Shown here: positions 52,601 to 64,000 of the stretch, in pieces
Numbering within the stretch: the stretch's first letter is position 1
Layout of the letters: every line of letters begins with the position of its first letter
Origin: Todiramphus chloris collaris
Taxonomy: Eukaryota > Chordata > Aves > Coraciiformes > Alcedinidae
Direction: 5' to 3'
NCBI GenBank assembly: GCA_025345505.1
Contig: JANVCC010000018.1
Coordinates: 4,338,490 to 4,402,489, forward strand
DNA length: 64,000 bases
Translations under genes and position numbers: made by a program
The notes under the pieces: model-generated
The model's input: only the letters and a program-made list of their open reading frames with translations
What the model was told of the DNA's origin: nothing
Database searches by the model: none

Positions 52601-55488
52601 GAGCTGCTGTCTGTGAACACTGGCACTTGTCTTGGTCAGCCCGTGATGCAGGCACTAAGGGAAGCGAGTGGAGAAGCACTCAATATGCAAGAGCTGATAT
52701 TTTCTCCTCAATTTCTTTGGGACCAGGAGCTGGAGTTGTTATCTCAAGATCTGGAAAACTGGATGGTGTAGGCTAGTGTTGAAGCTGAGGAATGGGTACT
52801 TGCCCAACAGCAAAAGAAAAAGTTCCAGTAGATCTCATTCGATTACAATTTTGTATGGCTTTGGCACCAAGCAAGTGGTAACCATCTTGTCCTCAAAATA
52901 CCTAGCCATGGTTAATGCCCTCTCCCCCCGGGACAGGAATACTGAACCAGCCTGCTTCACATAACCCTGGGAATATGCAGCAAAGATGGGAACAGAGCTC
53001 TCCTCTCCTGCGGTCAGAGGGAGTGAACCAAAAGGTGGTCTAGGATGGGAGCAATGGGGAAAAGCGACAGTTCTACTCCTTATTGCTTTGTCTGGGTCAA
53101 GTCTTCTCCTTGTTTCTCAGGTGTGGGGGAAACTGAGGCATGGGACCCATGAAAATGTCTCGGTTGGGAATGTCTGCTGATGTTCAGCTTGCTGCTGCCT
53201 GGAAGCTAAATTGTGCAAATTACTTTGGTTGTTATTATCATGCAAAAGAAGACCATTTGTACACAGCTACCAGATCACTGAATCCTAGTGGTGCAAGGTC
53301 ACAGAGCAAGCCTGTGACAATGCTGGCAGTCCAGCCCTGCTCTAGACTCCCCACCTAATTTCTATTCATTGCTTGTTTAGGGTAATGAAGAGCAGACTGA
53401 GGGAATTGGGGACGTTTGCTTCAAGTGTCTGTCATAACAAAAAAAAAAAAAATCCAACCCACTGCAATCTAATTTTGGCCCGGGAAGCGAAGAGCAAGTT
53501 TCCAGAGCATCTTTGCCTTACAAATCTCCCCAGATCCACAGTGTTATATGTAATTTTTAAAGCGATTTGTATCAAACAACCTTTGGACACACCTTTTCTA
53601 GCTATTGCTCCTATGATATCCACAGGAGATCTCCGCCCAGCGAATCTGAAGGGGCAGGCTGGGACAAATAGCCCCTCAAATGCTCAGGAGCATCGTCCTC
53701 TTCACTTTCCCAATTGGTTTCCTTGTAAACAGCCTATGCCAAAGCCTTTATGAAATTCAAGTCTGGCTTCACATTTCATTGAAAAACCTTCAAGAAAAGC
53801 CATTTTTCATACTTAAGACTTTTTCAAATCTCCTCTAACCAGTTACATTCTGCAGTGTATCTTTTGAATCTGGCCATTGTCCAACGACAATCCTTAAAAT
53901 CCCTTTACAGTTTTAAAGGAAAATACAAGCCCTCATTTACCACTAGATCCAGCCTGAAAATAAAGCTTAATGCCTTGACAGGCCTGGATATTTTTTTGGG
54001 TCCTAAGTCTGATTTATGGTGGTAGCCAGCAAACCAGGCTGGTGAAATATTTGCTGCTGCTCGCAGGGATCTGGAAAAATGAAGTGTGAAGTTCTGAAGA
54101 GAGCAGGCAACAGTTCTCCAGTCACTAAACACTTCCAACGAGTTGGCAGCGGAACAGAGCTGTGGTCTGAAAGATGAACCTCAAAGGAATAGGGGAGGGG
54201 AGCAGTACTGCGCGCAGTGTCAAAATACTGCTGCAGCCTAAAGCTTTCCATACATTCCTGACATTGAGAGGGAAAGAGAAACATTTTCTTCATTATTTAT
54301 TTATTCTCTCTTTCTTTTTTTTTTTTTTTTTCCTCTTCCCCCTGCAGGGGTTTCACCCGAAGCAGGGAAAAAAATTAAAAGCAACAACAGGAGCATAGGA
54401 AGCTGCTTAAGCCCACCATAAAAATGTGCTGGTTTAAAAAAAAATGTATATGATCCGGTTAGGGGAAATCATTGCTTGTGCTCTGCTTGTTGCAGAGCGA
54501 TCTCAATGAGCGAGGCTGTGGCAAAGCATCTCTAGCCTTTCGTAGTGCCAAAGCCCTGCCATCTGTGGGCGTGGGAGCTGTGATTTTCATTCCCATGAAA
54601 AGGGAATTTCCTAGAGGTAAAAGTGAGGTGGGGATTTTTCAGAGCGTTCTTGGAATGAATCACCCTTGCATATGTTTGCCAGGTAAAACATGTGGCTGCT
54701 TCACTTTATTTTCTTCAAAGGAAGTTAATATTCATCCCTATCATGTAGATCATACGAAGACAGAGATAGGCTGATAAAGGAGGCATATTTCAGTGCTCAG
54801 GGTTTCAATGATCTGCTTTAGCCTCTGTGAATCAACTCGGTTTTCAGTGTTCACACTGAATCAAAGGGCCAGCATCAGGAGAGCTTACTGGGGTGGTAAA
54901 ATAGGGATGGGCCATCCCTGAAAAGCTTTCTTGGCCCACTTGCTGCTTGGAGGGGTTGTCTCTTTCTTTCTTATCCACGTCTTAATCCCATCCCAACAGC
55001 TGGGCACACTATGAAATAAAAGATTCCTTCCTGTCCCCTCTTGCCCAGCAAAGCCCACAGAGGTTCTATTGCCCCCAGGACTGGGAGAAATGAGGTTGAC
55101 TTCACCTATCAGTCACACTCATGCACATCCAAAGTAACACTCTTGAAAGTGACAGCGGTGAAAGTGTGGAAAATTTATTCTTCTTCACATTCATGGAAAT
55201 GAGGACAGTATTATTGTTATGAGTTTTGGGTTTTTTTCTTTAAAAATGAAAAAAAAAAGTGCACTAACCACTTGGGTTTAAAGCTGTCCAAGGTCAGAAG
55301 CTGGGATGATATAACAAAGCACTGCTTGTTTCCAAACACAAGCTTTTGGTTTGGGGAGGAACAACTGCACGTTCTGGTCATTTTTATAGTTGGAGGATGT
55401 TCTGCCTCTGCCACGGCACAGACCAAGCTCGGGAGCTGCCCAGGTACCAGCCTGCAGCCTCCTGCCCCAACAGACAACTCATTTTTTT

Positions 55489-55517
55489 ATTATTATTAAT
55501 TATTATTATTATTATTT
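55489..55517 (+). repeat. (TTA)n microsatellite
   Basis: A run of ATT/TTA triplets with one interruption (TTAATTATT), directly after a T-run. Confidence 0.9.
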
Positions 55518-55579
55518 TCTCATTGTTATGAAACGTTTCCCTTTAACAGTAGAAGAACTTACGGGACATGCTGGCAGAC

Positions 55580-55790
55580 AGACTGGTCCGTAGCACAGCC
55601 CCCAAACCCACACAGTCTGTCGCACGCAGGCACGCCGTGCCACCCACGCTCCCTCGCGATGCGGGCTCCACGCTCACACAAACCGAAACCGACTGTCGCC
55701 CACGCAGGCGTAGCCAAAACAGGCCCCTTCAACCTCACACGTCCTTCTCACCCCACCTCCACTCCCCCCGCCTGCTACCAGCCCCGCTGC
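55580..55790. promoter_or_regulatory. CpG-enriched, C-rich intergenic patch
   Basis: CG dinucleotides are unusually dense (for example GTCGCACGCAGGCACGCCGT and CTCGCGATGCGGG) and the + strand is strongly C-rich over G-rich. It may be a regulatory element or the remnant of an island. No transcript features were identified. Confidence 0.25.
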
Positions 55791-56277
55791 GACACGCTAA
55801 CATCCCAGCATCAAAGAGGAGAAAAATACAACCTGAGCGACTCAGTGCTTGCCTGGTTCAGGAGCTGCTGGAGCAGCCAGCCCTTACAGTCCTGTCTGGG
55901 GATCGGGTGGTTTTATCTCACGGGTACTCAGCAAAATGCTGAATAAATCCTACTCCCTGAAGAATGGGATCTCCTGGGCCTCTTACCTTCCAGCAGCTCC
56001 TGGTTTTGCAGGACTATTAAAATCCTGGTTGTCAACCTTTGCTGTTTGAGCAAAGTGGAGAAAGGGGCTGTTGCTAAAGTGAGCCTTGGAAACATGATTT
56101 ATGGCAGTAAAATTCTCCCCTTCTTGTTTTGTGGGGAGAAATACAATGAACTTGTGCCGGGGGATTCTCGTAGTGGATTCTGCGGGGCATGGGTGCAGAT
56201 GAGGGATGTGGTGCTGAAATGCTGTCCTGTCTGGTGGCCACTCTGGCCTTTCCTCATGATGGTCCAATCATGAGCAT

Positions 56278-56508
56278 AGAAGGTTCCACCTCCACACGAG
56301 GAGGAACCTCTTTACTGTGAGGGTGATGGAGCAGTGGAACAGGCTGACCAAAGAGGTTGTGGAGTCTCTTTCTCTAGAGATTTTCCAAACCCATCTGGAT
56401 GCATTCCTGTGAGACATGCCCTGGGTGATCCTGCTTTGGCTAGGGGCTTGGACTCGAAGACCTCTAGAGGTCCCTTCCAACCCCTAACATTCTATGATTC
56501 TATGATTT
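56278..56508 (+). mobile_element. CR1 LINE 3' fragment
   Basis: GAGGAGGAACCTCTTTACTG, GTGGAACAGGCTGACCAAAG, TTGTGGAGTCTC and GGTCCCTTCCAACCCCTAAC follow the order of a CR1 3' end, and the fragment finishes in ATTCTATGATTCTATGAT. It lacks the 36-nt tail seen in the other two copies, so it belongs to a different or older subfamily. Its start is approximate. Confidence 0.93.
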
Positions 56509-57803
56509 TCCAACCCATTGACTCAGAAACCAGTTCCTTGTGACAATGAGCAGCAGGGCACTGAGGTTCTGTGCTGTGCACGCTTCTGTGGTGTCTTTGA
56601 GGAAGCACCTCAAGATGTGGCACAGGTTCTCTGAACCCCTCTGGATGCATCCTACTGCCATCCCCCGCAAAGAGGCACATTGGGTCACGACACTGCTGCT
56701 GCCACAGGAGCATCACCAGGCTGTAGAGTGCCCCCATCTCCCCATTCCCCAAAGCCCTGCCTGAGGGGTTTCTCAGGAGACCTGCTTGCTTATCCATACA
56801 CAACCCGAAGCCTCCCACAGACGCTGGTTTTCTCTTCCAGTTTTGCTTTTCTCTCCTGTCCCCCTTCCCCAGGGTTTTGGGGCCCCTTTCACCCCAACAT
56901 TTACAGCTTCTGAGCTGTGGCACAGTGGTTCCTGGCTCTGGGGGTGCTCCAGCAGACAATTCATCTTGCAGTTAGCAAGTTCCCCACAGCACCACTGGTG
57001 GAAACCCACTTGCCTTCGGGTGGCCTCGGGACCCAGGATTGATGGAGGTAGGACACTACACCAAGTGGCATCAAGGGGAGCCAGGTGGCTTTCTGTGCTA
57101 GACAACCTCAGCAGGCACTTAAACACCTCCAAAGTGGGGTCCTGGGTTTCAGTAGAACAGCAGTGAGAGCTGAAAGGGTGTTGTGAGCACCCAGGAGGCT
57201 GCACGGTACCTTGGTGTGCTAGGAGCAGGGGCATATCCATCCCTGAACCAGGGACAATTCAACTTCGAGCCATCCACTTCCCGCACCATCACATTTCTGC
57301 AAAGCATTTCCGTGGTTCTTTATGAGCACCAAAAGCATGGTAGTAACAGCCTTCCACCACAAGATTCCATTCCTGAAGTTGATGTCCCAAATGGGAAAAA
57401 AACACGTGCAAAATTCCTCACGTGTGCTTTGATTGTCCCTCTCCACTGGCACTGTCCTGAAGTCCCTCATAAGCTTTGCAAATCCAGTTTCATTTAGTTT
57501 CCCTTCTCCAAAGGGTTGGTCATCTTGCAGGCAGAAATTGGCCAAAGCTGATGAGTACGTAATGACTTTACTCAAGTGTTCACAAGAGGAAACAAAGCTT
57601 CCTGCATCAAATTAAATCTAGATGGATAATTTGGATGTGAAGACCACTGATGGCATTGTTCAGGCTTGTAGCTGTCAACTGTATTTTTGGTGAGGTTTTT
57701 TTTTTAATCTCTTTAGATGTTGGGGTGACAGTCTCTGCCCTCTGTGCTGGGGTTAACCTGCATTTAGATTGGACTACAAAGGTGTTATGTTGGTAACGCT
57801 TGA

Positions 57804-57842
57804 TGATATGATATGATATGATATGATATGATATGATATGAT
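57804..57842 (+). repeat. (GATAT)n microsatellite
   Basis: About eight copies of the pentamer GATAT lie just 5' of a CR1 fragment. Confidence 0.95.
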
Positions 57843-57857
57843 TGATGTGAGTTGGCA

Positions 57858-58464
57858 GTGCACGGGTGCAGCCCAGAAATCCAGTCTTCTCCTGGACTGT
57901 ATAAAAAGAATCATGATCAGCAGGTCAAGGGACTTGCCTCTTCCCCTGCACTCCACTCTCACAAAACCCCACATAGAGTACTGTGTCCAGTTCTGGAGTC
58001 TTCAACACAGGAGGGACATGAACTTGCTTGAGCACGTCCAGAGGAGGACCACAAAAATGAGCATAGGGCTGGAACACCTCTGCTGAGGACAGGTTGTTCA
58101 GCCTGGAGAAGAGAAGGTTCAGAGAAGACCTTATTGAGGCCTTTTAGCACATAAAGGGGGCCTGTAAGAAAGATGGGCACAATCTTTTAGCAGCTTCTGT
58201 TGTGACAGTACACGAGGTGATAGTTTTCTGAAAGAGGGGAGATTCAGGAAAAAGTGTTTATGATGAAGGTGGTGAAACACTGGCACAGGATGCCCAGAGA
58301 CGTGGTAGATGTGCCGTCTTGAATCAGCCTCTGAGCAACCTGATCTCATTGCAGATGTCCCTACCCATAGAAGAGGGGTTGGATGATCTTTAAGGGTCCC
58401 TTCCCACTCAATCCATTCAGTGATTCTATGATCCCATGTTAGTGATTCTATGATCCCATGTTAG
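57858..58464 (+). mobile_element. CR1 LINE 3' fragment of another subfamily
   Basis: Translatable pieces include [12 protein letters not shown] and LLEHVQRRTTKM, the CR1 C-terminal coding region, followed by CTGAGGACAGGTTGTTCAGC-type sequence and GGATGATCTTTAAGGGTCCC. It is more diverged than the copies at 36 and 49 kb and the frame is broken after about 58083. It ends in an exact tandem duplication of a 22-nt unit (58421-58442 and 58443-58464) that starts TGATTCTATGATCCC. The 5' limit is approximate. Confidence 0.9.
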
Positions 58465-61400
58465 CTCATGCTGTGCCTGAGCAACACAAGTGCAACCCTC
58501 CTGCTCTTTAATAGAATTGCTCTATTCAGAGATTAATGGGAAAACTATCAGCAGGGTTGGAAGAACTGCTTTCCTGTCATCACATGCATGATAACCTTAG
58601 TAATCCACTAAACTTTGGATGTGGAGGAACATCAAATAACATTTTTATCATGGAGTGCTTGGGGCCGGTAAGTGTGCTGTGAGCTACCTGGCTCAGAGCA
58701 CATGGGTAATTAAGTGCTATGCATGAGTTTGAGGGTTTTTGAGAAGCCTAAGGGGAACTTTTTCCTTGAAGAGGTCAGAAAAGGCCTTTTTTTCTGGTAA
58801 CAGTTTCCAGTGGAAGTGCTCCTGGCCTCACTTTGTTGGGTTGTCCACCCTGAACCTCACCCCAAAGAAAGACCTTTTTGTTGAGCAGAACAATGCGGCC
58901 GTGCGGGAAAGCGGAATCAGCTCCCACTCACAGGGTAGGGTTTCTCTCACCTAACTTGAGCTGTCTAAAACCAAGGTGTCTCGTCTAAACCCGTCAGCTG
59001 GCCTTCCTTTAATGACCCCGGGGAGATGGAGGCACCTTCCTGGGGCCATTCACTCCGTCTTCAGGAAAAATGAATCGCTCTCGAGAGGTGGCCGGATCTC
59101 CCCTGGCTGGGGGGGGAGTCCCTGAGACAGGCTCTGTGCAGACCGCTGGCTTGGCGATGGCTAATTAGGTGAGATGAATCCCACCCCAAGGAAATTGAGG
59201 TAGCTAATGAGTGGCTGGAGTATGTGTTTGTGGAGAGCTTGTCCTCACAAAGCATGGCCAGGCTGGGGGCTCTTTGGGTAGCTGTTAAAGATGAGGACTG
59301 AAAAGCTGAGTGTTGCGAGCAAGTCTCTTTTGTTATGATTCTAGCCATACCGTGCAGCTTTGCTGATGATCATCCACTGAATCAGCTTGTTGCATCTCAT
59401 TTTACACCTAAGTGGTGAGATACTGGGGAAGTTTAAGGTATGTGAGAAATCAGCTTATGCTCTAACGTGTTTTTTTAAGCATCGTTATGACAAAAATTAA
59501 GCAAAAACCTTGTTTTCTTCTGAATTCCTACGGAGAGCACGAATTCAGAATCTACTCCCAAATAAAACCCTGTGAATTTTATCATCAGTAGAATAAAACC
59601 ACAGCACGGCTGCGAAATGACTCAGTTGGGTTTTTCATAGAATTTGCCTCTAAAATCACATAATCTGACTACTTCTCATTCAAACAGGATTAAGAACTCT
59701 GCCAGAGGTGGGTTTTTTTTTTTTTCTTCCCTCCACGAGCGCATGTTAATCTAAGCTAATCAAGCAGTCTGGCCTCGGTCGGATGCATCTGCTTTCACCA
59801 CGTCGGGAGCTCTGTCTTTGGAGTCCGGGGGCACGCAGGATTTAACAAGCAGCTTGTTGAGCATTTGTTAGTTCTTCTAAAAGGTGATTATTGCCAAATG
59901 CACATTCTCGGTGGCTCATTAAATGCTTTCACGTGACAAATCCGTGCAGCGTTTTGTGTGCACAGACCTGGGGCTGTCACCGTTTTGAACCAAATGCTAA
60001 ATATTTACTGGCAAGGCAAGCTACGAGTATAAATATTTATACCGAGGTACAATAAAAAAGTACCATAAAACTGATATGTTATAAAGAATTTATGCGTTGA
60101 AATGGCCGAGGCTGTTACAAAAGATGTGCTATTTCACAATTATATTATGTGTGGAGATCGCAGTGTTTAGGTGTTTAATTTACTGCTATCTGGCCTTTGC
60201 TGTTGGACTCATTAATCTGTCAGGTGAAGGAGTCCTAATTATATTTCTTGTAACCTGGCAAACTACAGAGAATCGTGTTCATATGGGGAATAGATCTTGA
60301 AGATTTACTGGTCTGTTGCTAATGGTCCCACAGGGCTCAAAAATGGAAAAAGTATATACAAGAGCAGAAAATGTTTATAAGGGGAATCTGTCTTCCTAAT
60401 TATTGTGCTGAATGTATCCTATTGTGCTGAGATAAGAGGAGAATAAGCAACGGTTTATGTGAAACTACTCACAGGACACTTTTGAGGTAGTAATTGATTT
60501 GGCTTTGTGCATGAGGCTGCACACATCCTGAAATGCAGCATCTGACCGAGGTGACAAGGAGCCTTTCTCACCCTGCTCTGCTGCTGTCACTACCTGCATG
60601 CTACCAGGTCCCAGCCAGCACCTTCAGTGGGAGGAGTTCAGGATCACGTATTATTTATTCTAACTTTTATAACTATTTTGCATTGCCATCGTGCTAAAGG
60701 TTGATGGAGAGTTAGTAGAGGTAAGAAGCGGTTAGCTTAGGGTTAAGTAGTAACCTGGCATGAAAAGATGCAGTCCAAATGTTGCATTTCCTGGCTCGTA
60801 TGGGTTCTGTCAGATCACAACTGCCCTTACAATAAAATGTCCCGACCCACCATCCCCAAGCTGCAGTATCCTTGGGAAATATCAGTGCAATTGTCTTTTC
60901 TTATGCTGGACATCCATGGCTGGACACTGTCAGAAGCAAGGTATTGGACAAGATGTATAGTAGATATGACCCAGTTACATATCTAAGTCCTATATGTAAA
61001 GGCCATCTCCCCAGGTGAGGCAGTGTCTGCTGCAAGTTCAACTGCAAGGCACAGTGCTTATAAAAAAGAGGCAAAGAGAGGAAAGGGAGGGGAGTCAGGA
61101 GCAGGATGGAATCTGGACTTCTGGATTGTCACTTGTGATCTTGGACCATAACAAGTGTTCTCTCCATTGCTTTTTTCTTTTCTTTTTCATTTTTTTTTCA
61201 TTTTTTAATTAATATATTGCTTGACACTGCAGACATGTGGGGTCTGTCTGTGGGATTATGGCCTTGCAGATGACAGGCATAGCAGGGACATTGAGATCCT
61301 GTTGATGAGATGACAGGAAAGTAAGCATGACAGCAGAAACAGTTCCTACCTATTGTAGGTACATTAGGCTCCTCATATCTCTTCTTCTCTTGTTGTTGCG

Positions 61401-64000
61401 TTGCACTTGTGGTTTTTAGTCTATAAATTAGGATTTGGGGGAAATGCCATGTGACCTGGGACACCCAGGCGTGTTGGGAACAGCTGCTGGGTCAACATGG
61501 GTGCTTGTGAGATTGGCAAAATTTCAGGTGATCCTAGAAGTAGACCATGCTTCCTACCACAAAAGAACATTTAAAAAGCCCCTACATTGAGAGCTCTGGG
61601 AAATTCCTTCCTGGCTGCAGCTCTGATGTGCAGTTTCACTCTGAGGAGCCCAAAGTCGTGGTTTTACAGTCAGTGATGAGCACATCGCCCTGAGATGGAA
61701 AACAGGTGCAGGGACTCGTGTCTTCAGCAAAAGCCACCCTTTTGAGGGTGGGAAAGCTTATTTCTCCTCTAGTATATGGAAGGCGTATATTCACACGGCC
61801 TGTTATAGACAGATGTGGAAAACCCTGCCTCGAAGAACTTGCTGTCTAAATCTTTTACTATGATGTGAATAGGAAAGCAAAAATATGTAGTGTCTTAATA
61901 CACAGCTTTTTTCAAAAAAGCTGTTGGTGTAAAACTTGTGGACTAGACATTCAGCCAATATAAACTGAAGCAGAGATACTGAATTATTCCGTCTTACACT
62001 AGTGGAGGGTCTGACTCTATTATTCTCTGAGTTTGATCAATGTTTTCCTCTGTCTCAGCATTTGATTAATATCACAGACTAGCCCATAAAGCAGACTTTG
62101 GAAACTGCAAGATGTGATCCGTTTAATCAGTTTGTCAGTTTTATTTTGGAGACTTAATGGAAAAACAAAACCCTCTGCATAGCTATTGATTTAATATGCT
62201 TTGCCTTATATTCCCATGAAGGCAAATGAATAAATATTTCTGATGCATAAAGTGCTGGAAAGAGCGCTATCGCTACATTCAGGAGCAATTCATGTGGGAG
62301 GATTGTAATGTGTACTATCAGTATATTGTTAAGTCCTTTCGAATGCTAGCAATGAAACAGATACTAAAATAACATTAATATGAAAACAAATGCAGAAACA
62401 TATGCTTACATTTACACAAACAGACCTCGGGGAGACTTTTGCATCGTGTTCGTTTTCGGAGCTATTTAAAGATACCGTTGTTCCTCCAAAACCAGTTATT
62501 CTATCTTAGGCCGATATGAAACTGAAAATGTTCAGTTCAGGCTTATCTAAAGAAGCGTCTCTTTGGACCCAGGTGGTTCCAATGATTTTGGAGGAGAAGC
62601 AAGTGAACCTGCCAGACAGCAGAGAAAAGCTCTGCTAACTCATTTTGGGAGCAAACACAACAGCGTTGCTGTGAAAATGGAAACGTTTCAAACACACTGA
62701 TGTATGGAATGACCATAGCAACTCAAAGACTGAGCTAGACTCAGATCTCGATGCCTGTGATGGGATTCATCTCACCAGCTTTATGTGCTGTAGACATCTA
62801 GATCTCTGCTATGCATGAGACAGTCCCTGCAGAGAAACTGGGGCTGTGGGCTTGAATGAAGTGATGGGGTTTTTTTTAGGTGAGATGAATTATGCTGCTG
62901 CTCTGCCTGTTCCAGGGAGGGTTAGAGAGCCCAGGAAGGTGCCTAGCTTGAATCTAATGTTTATATTTGATCAGAAAGTGATGCTCCTTCTAGAGGGAGC
63001 GGTATGAAGAAATAACGCAAAGAGAGAAAAAGTATTAAATCAGTTGGCAAGGTAAAAAAATCCCAAACCACTAAAAAAGCCCCCTCCTTAAAAAAAATTG
63101 CACTGTGGATGTTTCGTACAGTTTATTTACCTCAGTTTGAGGTGCTTGGGGATGACTTTTTACATTTATATTACAAAAACAGATTTAACATAATCCTATT
63201 AGCCTACCTAAACATAATTAAGAGTTTCCATTTGAGTTCATACTGATTTAATGAAGTCATTAAAGTAATGCAACTTCTGATGGAAATTCCTCATGAAAGA
63301 TTCTTGCACAGAAGAAAAATTTTTGTTGATTACTGAAGGTAAGCCCAGCAAATTCTGCTTAAACCTTGATTCCCTTTTGTGCTGTAGCTTAAATTTATTG
63401 CCTGTTCACTAACAGGTCCCCCAGACCTTCCCCATGAGACTCGTATTAATTTATGGGCACCTACCAAAGCCCAGAGCAGTGCTACTGAGAGTGAGGATAG
63501 AAGGAGTGAACGGGCTGCATGGAGTTAGCTCTGCTAATTTTAGATGTCTGCCAGGAGGACACAGACAAATCAGTGATCCCAGACTGCTTGTATACTTTGA
63601 GGAGAGAAGCAATCACTTCTGGAATGATTTTTCTACCTAATTTAGCATAAGGTAAATTGGACAATGTCAGCTGTTCTCCACTGACTAAAAAAAAAGGTCT
63701 AGAATGTGTAGGGGTAGGGGTAAAGATTGCACTGTAATTTGATAAGAACACTACTGTTTGTTACTGCAGACTTGATAACACCAGTGTTAAGGCTCATACT
63801 GTAGTAGCACCCAGGCATTGAACCTCAATGGTATCAATTGAGATCTAACCAGAAATTAGACACACACATAAATCTGGTTTGGGTCCTATATAGCTTCTAA
63901 AACTTCAAAGATGGTATACTTTAAGATTAGAAATTATAATGTATATTTGTAAATAACCTTGTGTAACTCTTTCGAGAACATACTGGAGCAAAATTGTGCA
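58465..64000. other. Intergenic sequence to the end of the window
   Basis: No gene or young transposon was recognised. The sequence is AT-rich and mostly unique, particularly 59.4-60.4 and 61.8-62.6 kb, where the lack of repeats and the many homeobox-like TAAT motifs would fit conserved non-coding DNA. That idea is untested. A 16-bp perfect palindrome and a small hairpin lie at 60.03-60.06 kb. Confidence 0.5.
60027..60064. repeat. Perfect palindrome followed by a hairpin
   Basis: GTATAAATATTTATAC (60027-60042) is a perfect 16-bp palindrome. Three bases later GGTAC (60046-60050) pairs with GTACC (60060-60064) across a 9-nt A-rich loop. The function is unknown. Confidence 0.8.

Larger units (their letters stand above)
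49646..56277. other. Intergenic sequence between CR1 copies
   Basis: No gene was recognised. The stretch holds a minus-strand frame of 215 codons (50621-51268) without family resemblance, a CpG-enriched C-rich patch at 55.6 kb and an AT trinucleotide repeat at 55.49 kb. Other T-runs and A-runs are ordinary. Confidence 0.6.

Noticed and set aside
30291..64000. Exons of CLIC5, the expected downstream neighbour
   Set aside because: No frame on the minus strand resembles a CLIC family C-terminal region, so the gene probably lies beyond the window.

Overview
This is a 64 kb piece of a bird genome. The evidence for a bird is several CR1 LINE fragments ending in the typical ATTCTATG-type 3' repeats, together with exons of a vertebrate RUNX gene that carry small differences from the mammalian protein. 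The DNA is mostly AT-rich and non-coding, and it contains two assembly gaps (100 N and 10 N). There is no bacterial, plasmid, phage or CRISPR content.

Positions 1-30290 are the 3' end of RUNX2 on the + strand. They hold the tail of one intron, one internal coding exon (411-572), a very long intron of about 24.8 kb, the terminal coding exon ending in the Groucho/TLE-binding motif VWRPY (25347-25825), and a 3' UTR of about 4.4 kb ending at a consensus AATAAA (30264-30269). The two exons join in frame (phase 1 to phase 1) without another exon. The small alternative exon that mammals carry between them was not found by eye. The intron holds a cluster of CpG-rich patches at 15.3-17.5 kb, one with a canonical G-quadruplex motif, a long polypyrimidine tract, and candidate fragments of old amniote retroposons.

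Positions 30290-64000 look intergenic. No exon of a known gene was recognised. In human the next gene downstream of RUNX2 is CLIC5, in the opposite orientation, but nothing resembling its exons was recognised here. The clear content is four + strand CR1 fragments (36.2-37.2, 49.1-49.6, 56.3-56.5 and 57.9-58.5 kb) and several microsatellites. There is also one unexplained open frame of about 241 codons on the - strand at 40.4-41.1 kb, next to an A16 run flanked by a 10-bp direct repeat.

The most useful leads are a 36-nt extra 3' tail shared by two CR1 copies, the apparent loss of the RUNX2 alternative exon, the CpG/G4 patch inside the last intron, and the unexplained long minus-strand frame. 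No novel multi-gene system was found, and none should be claimed from this window.
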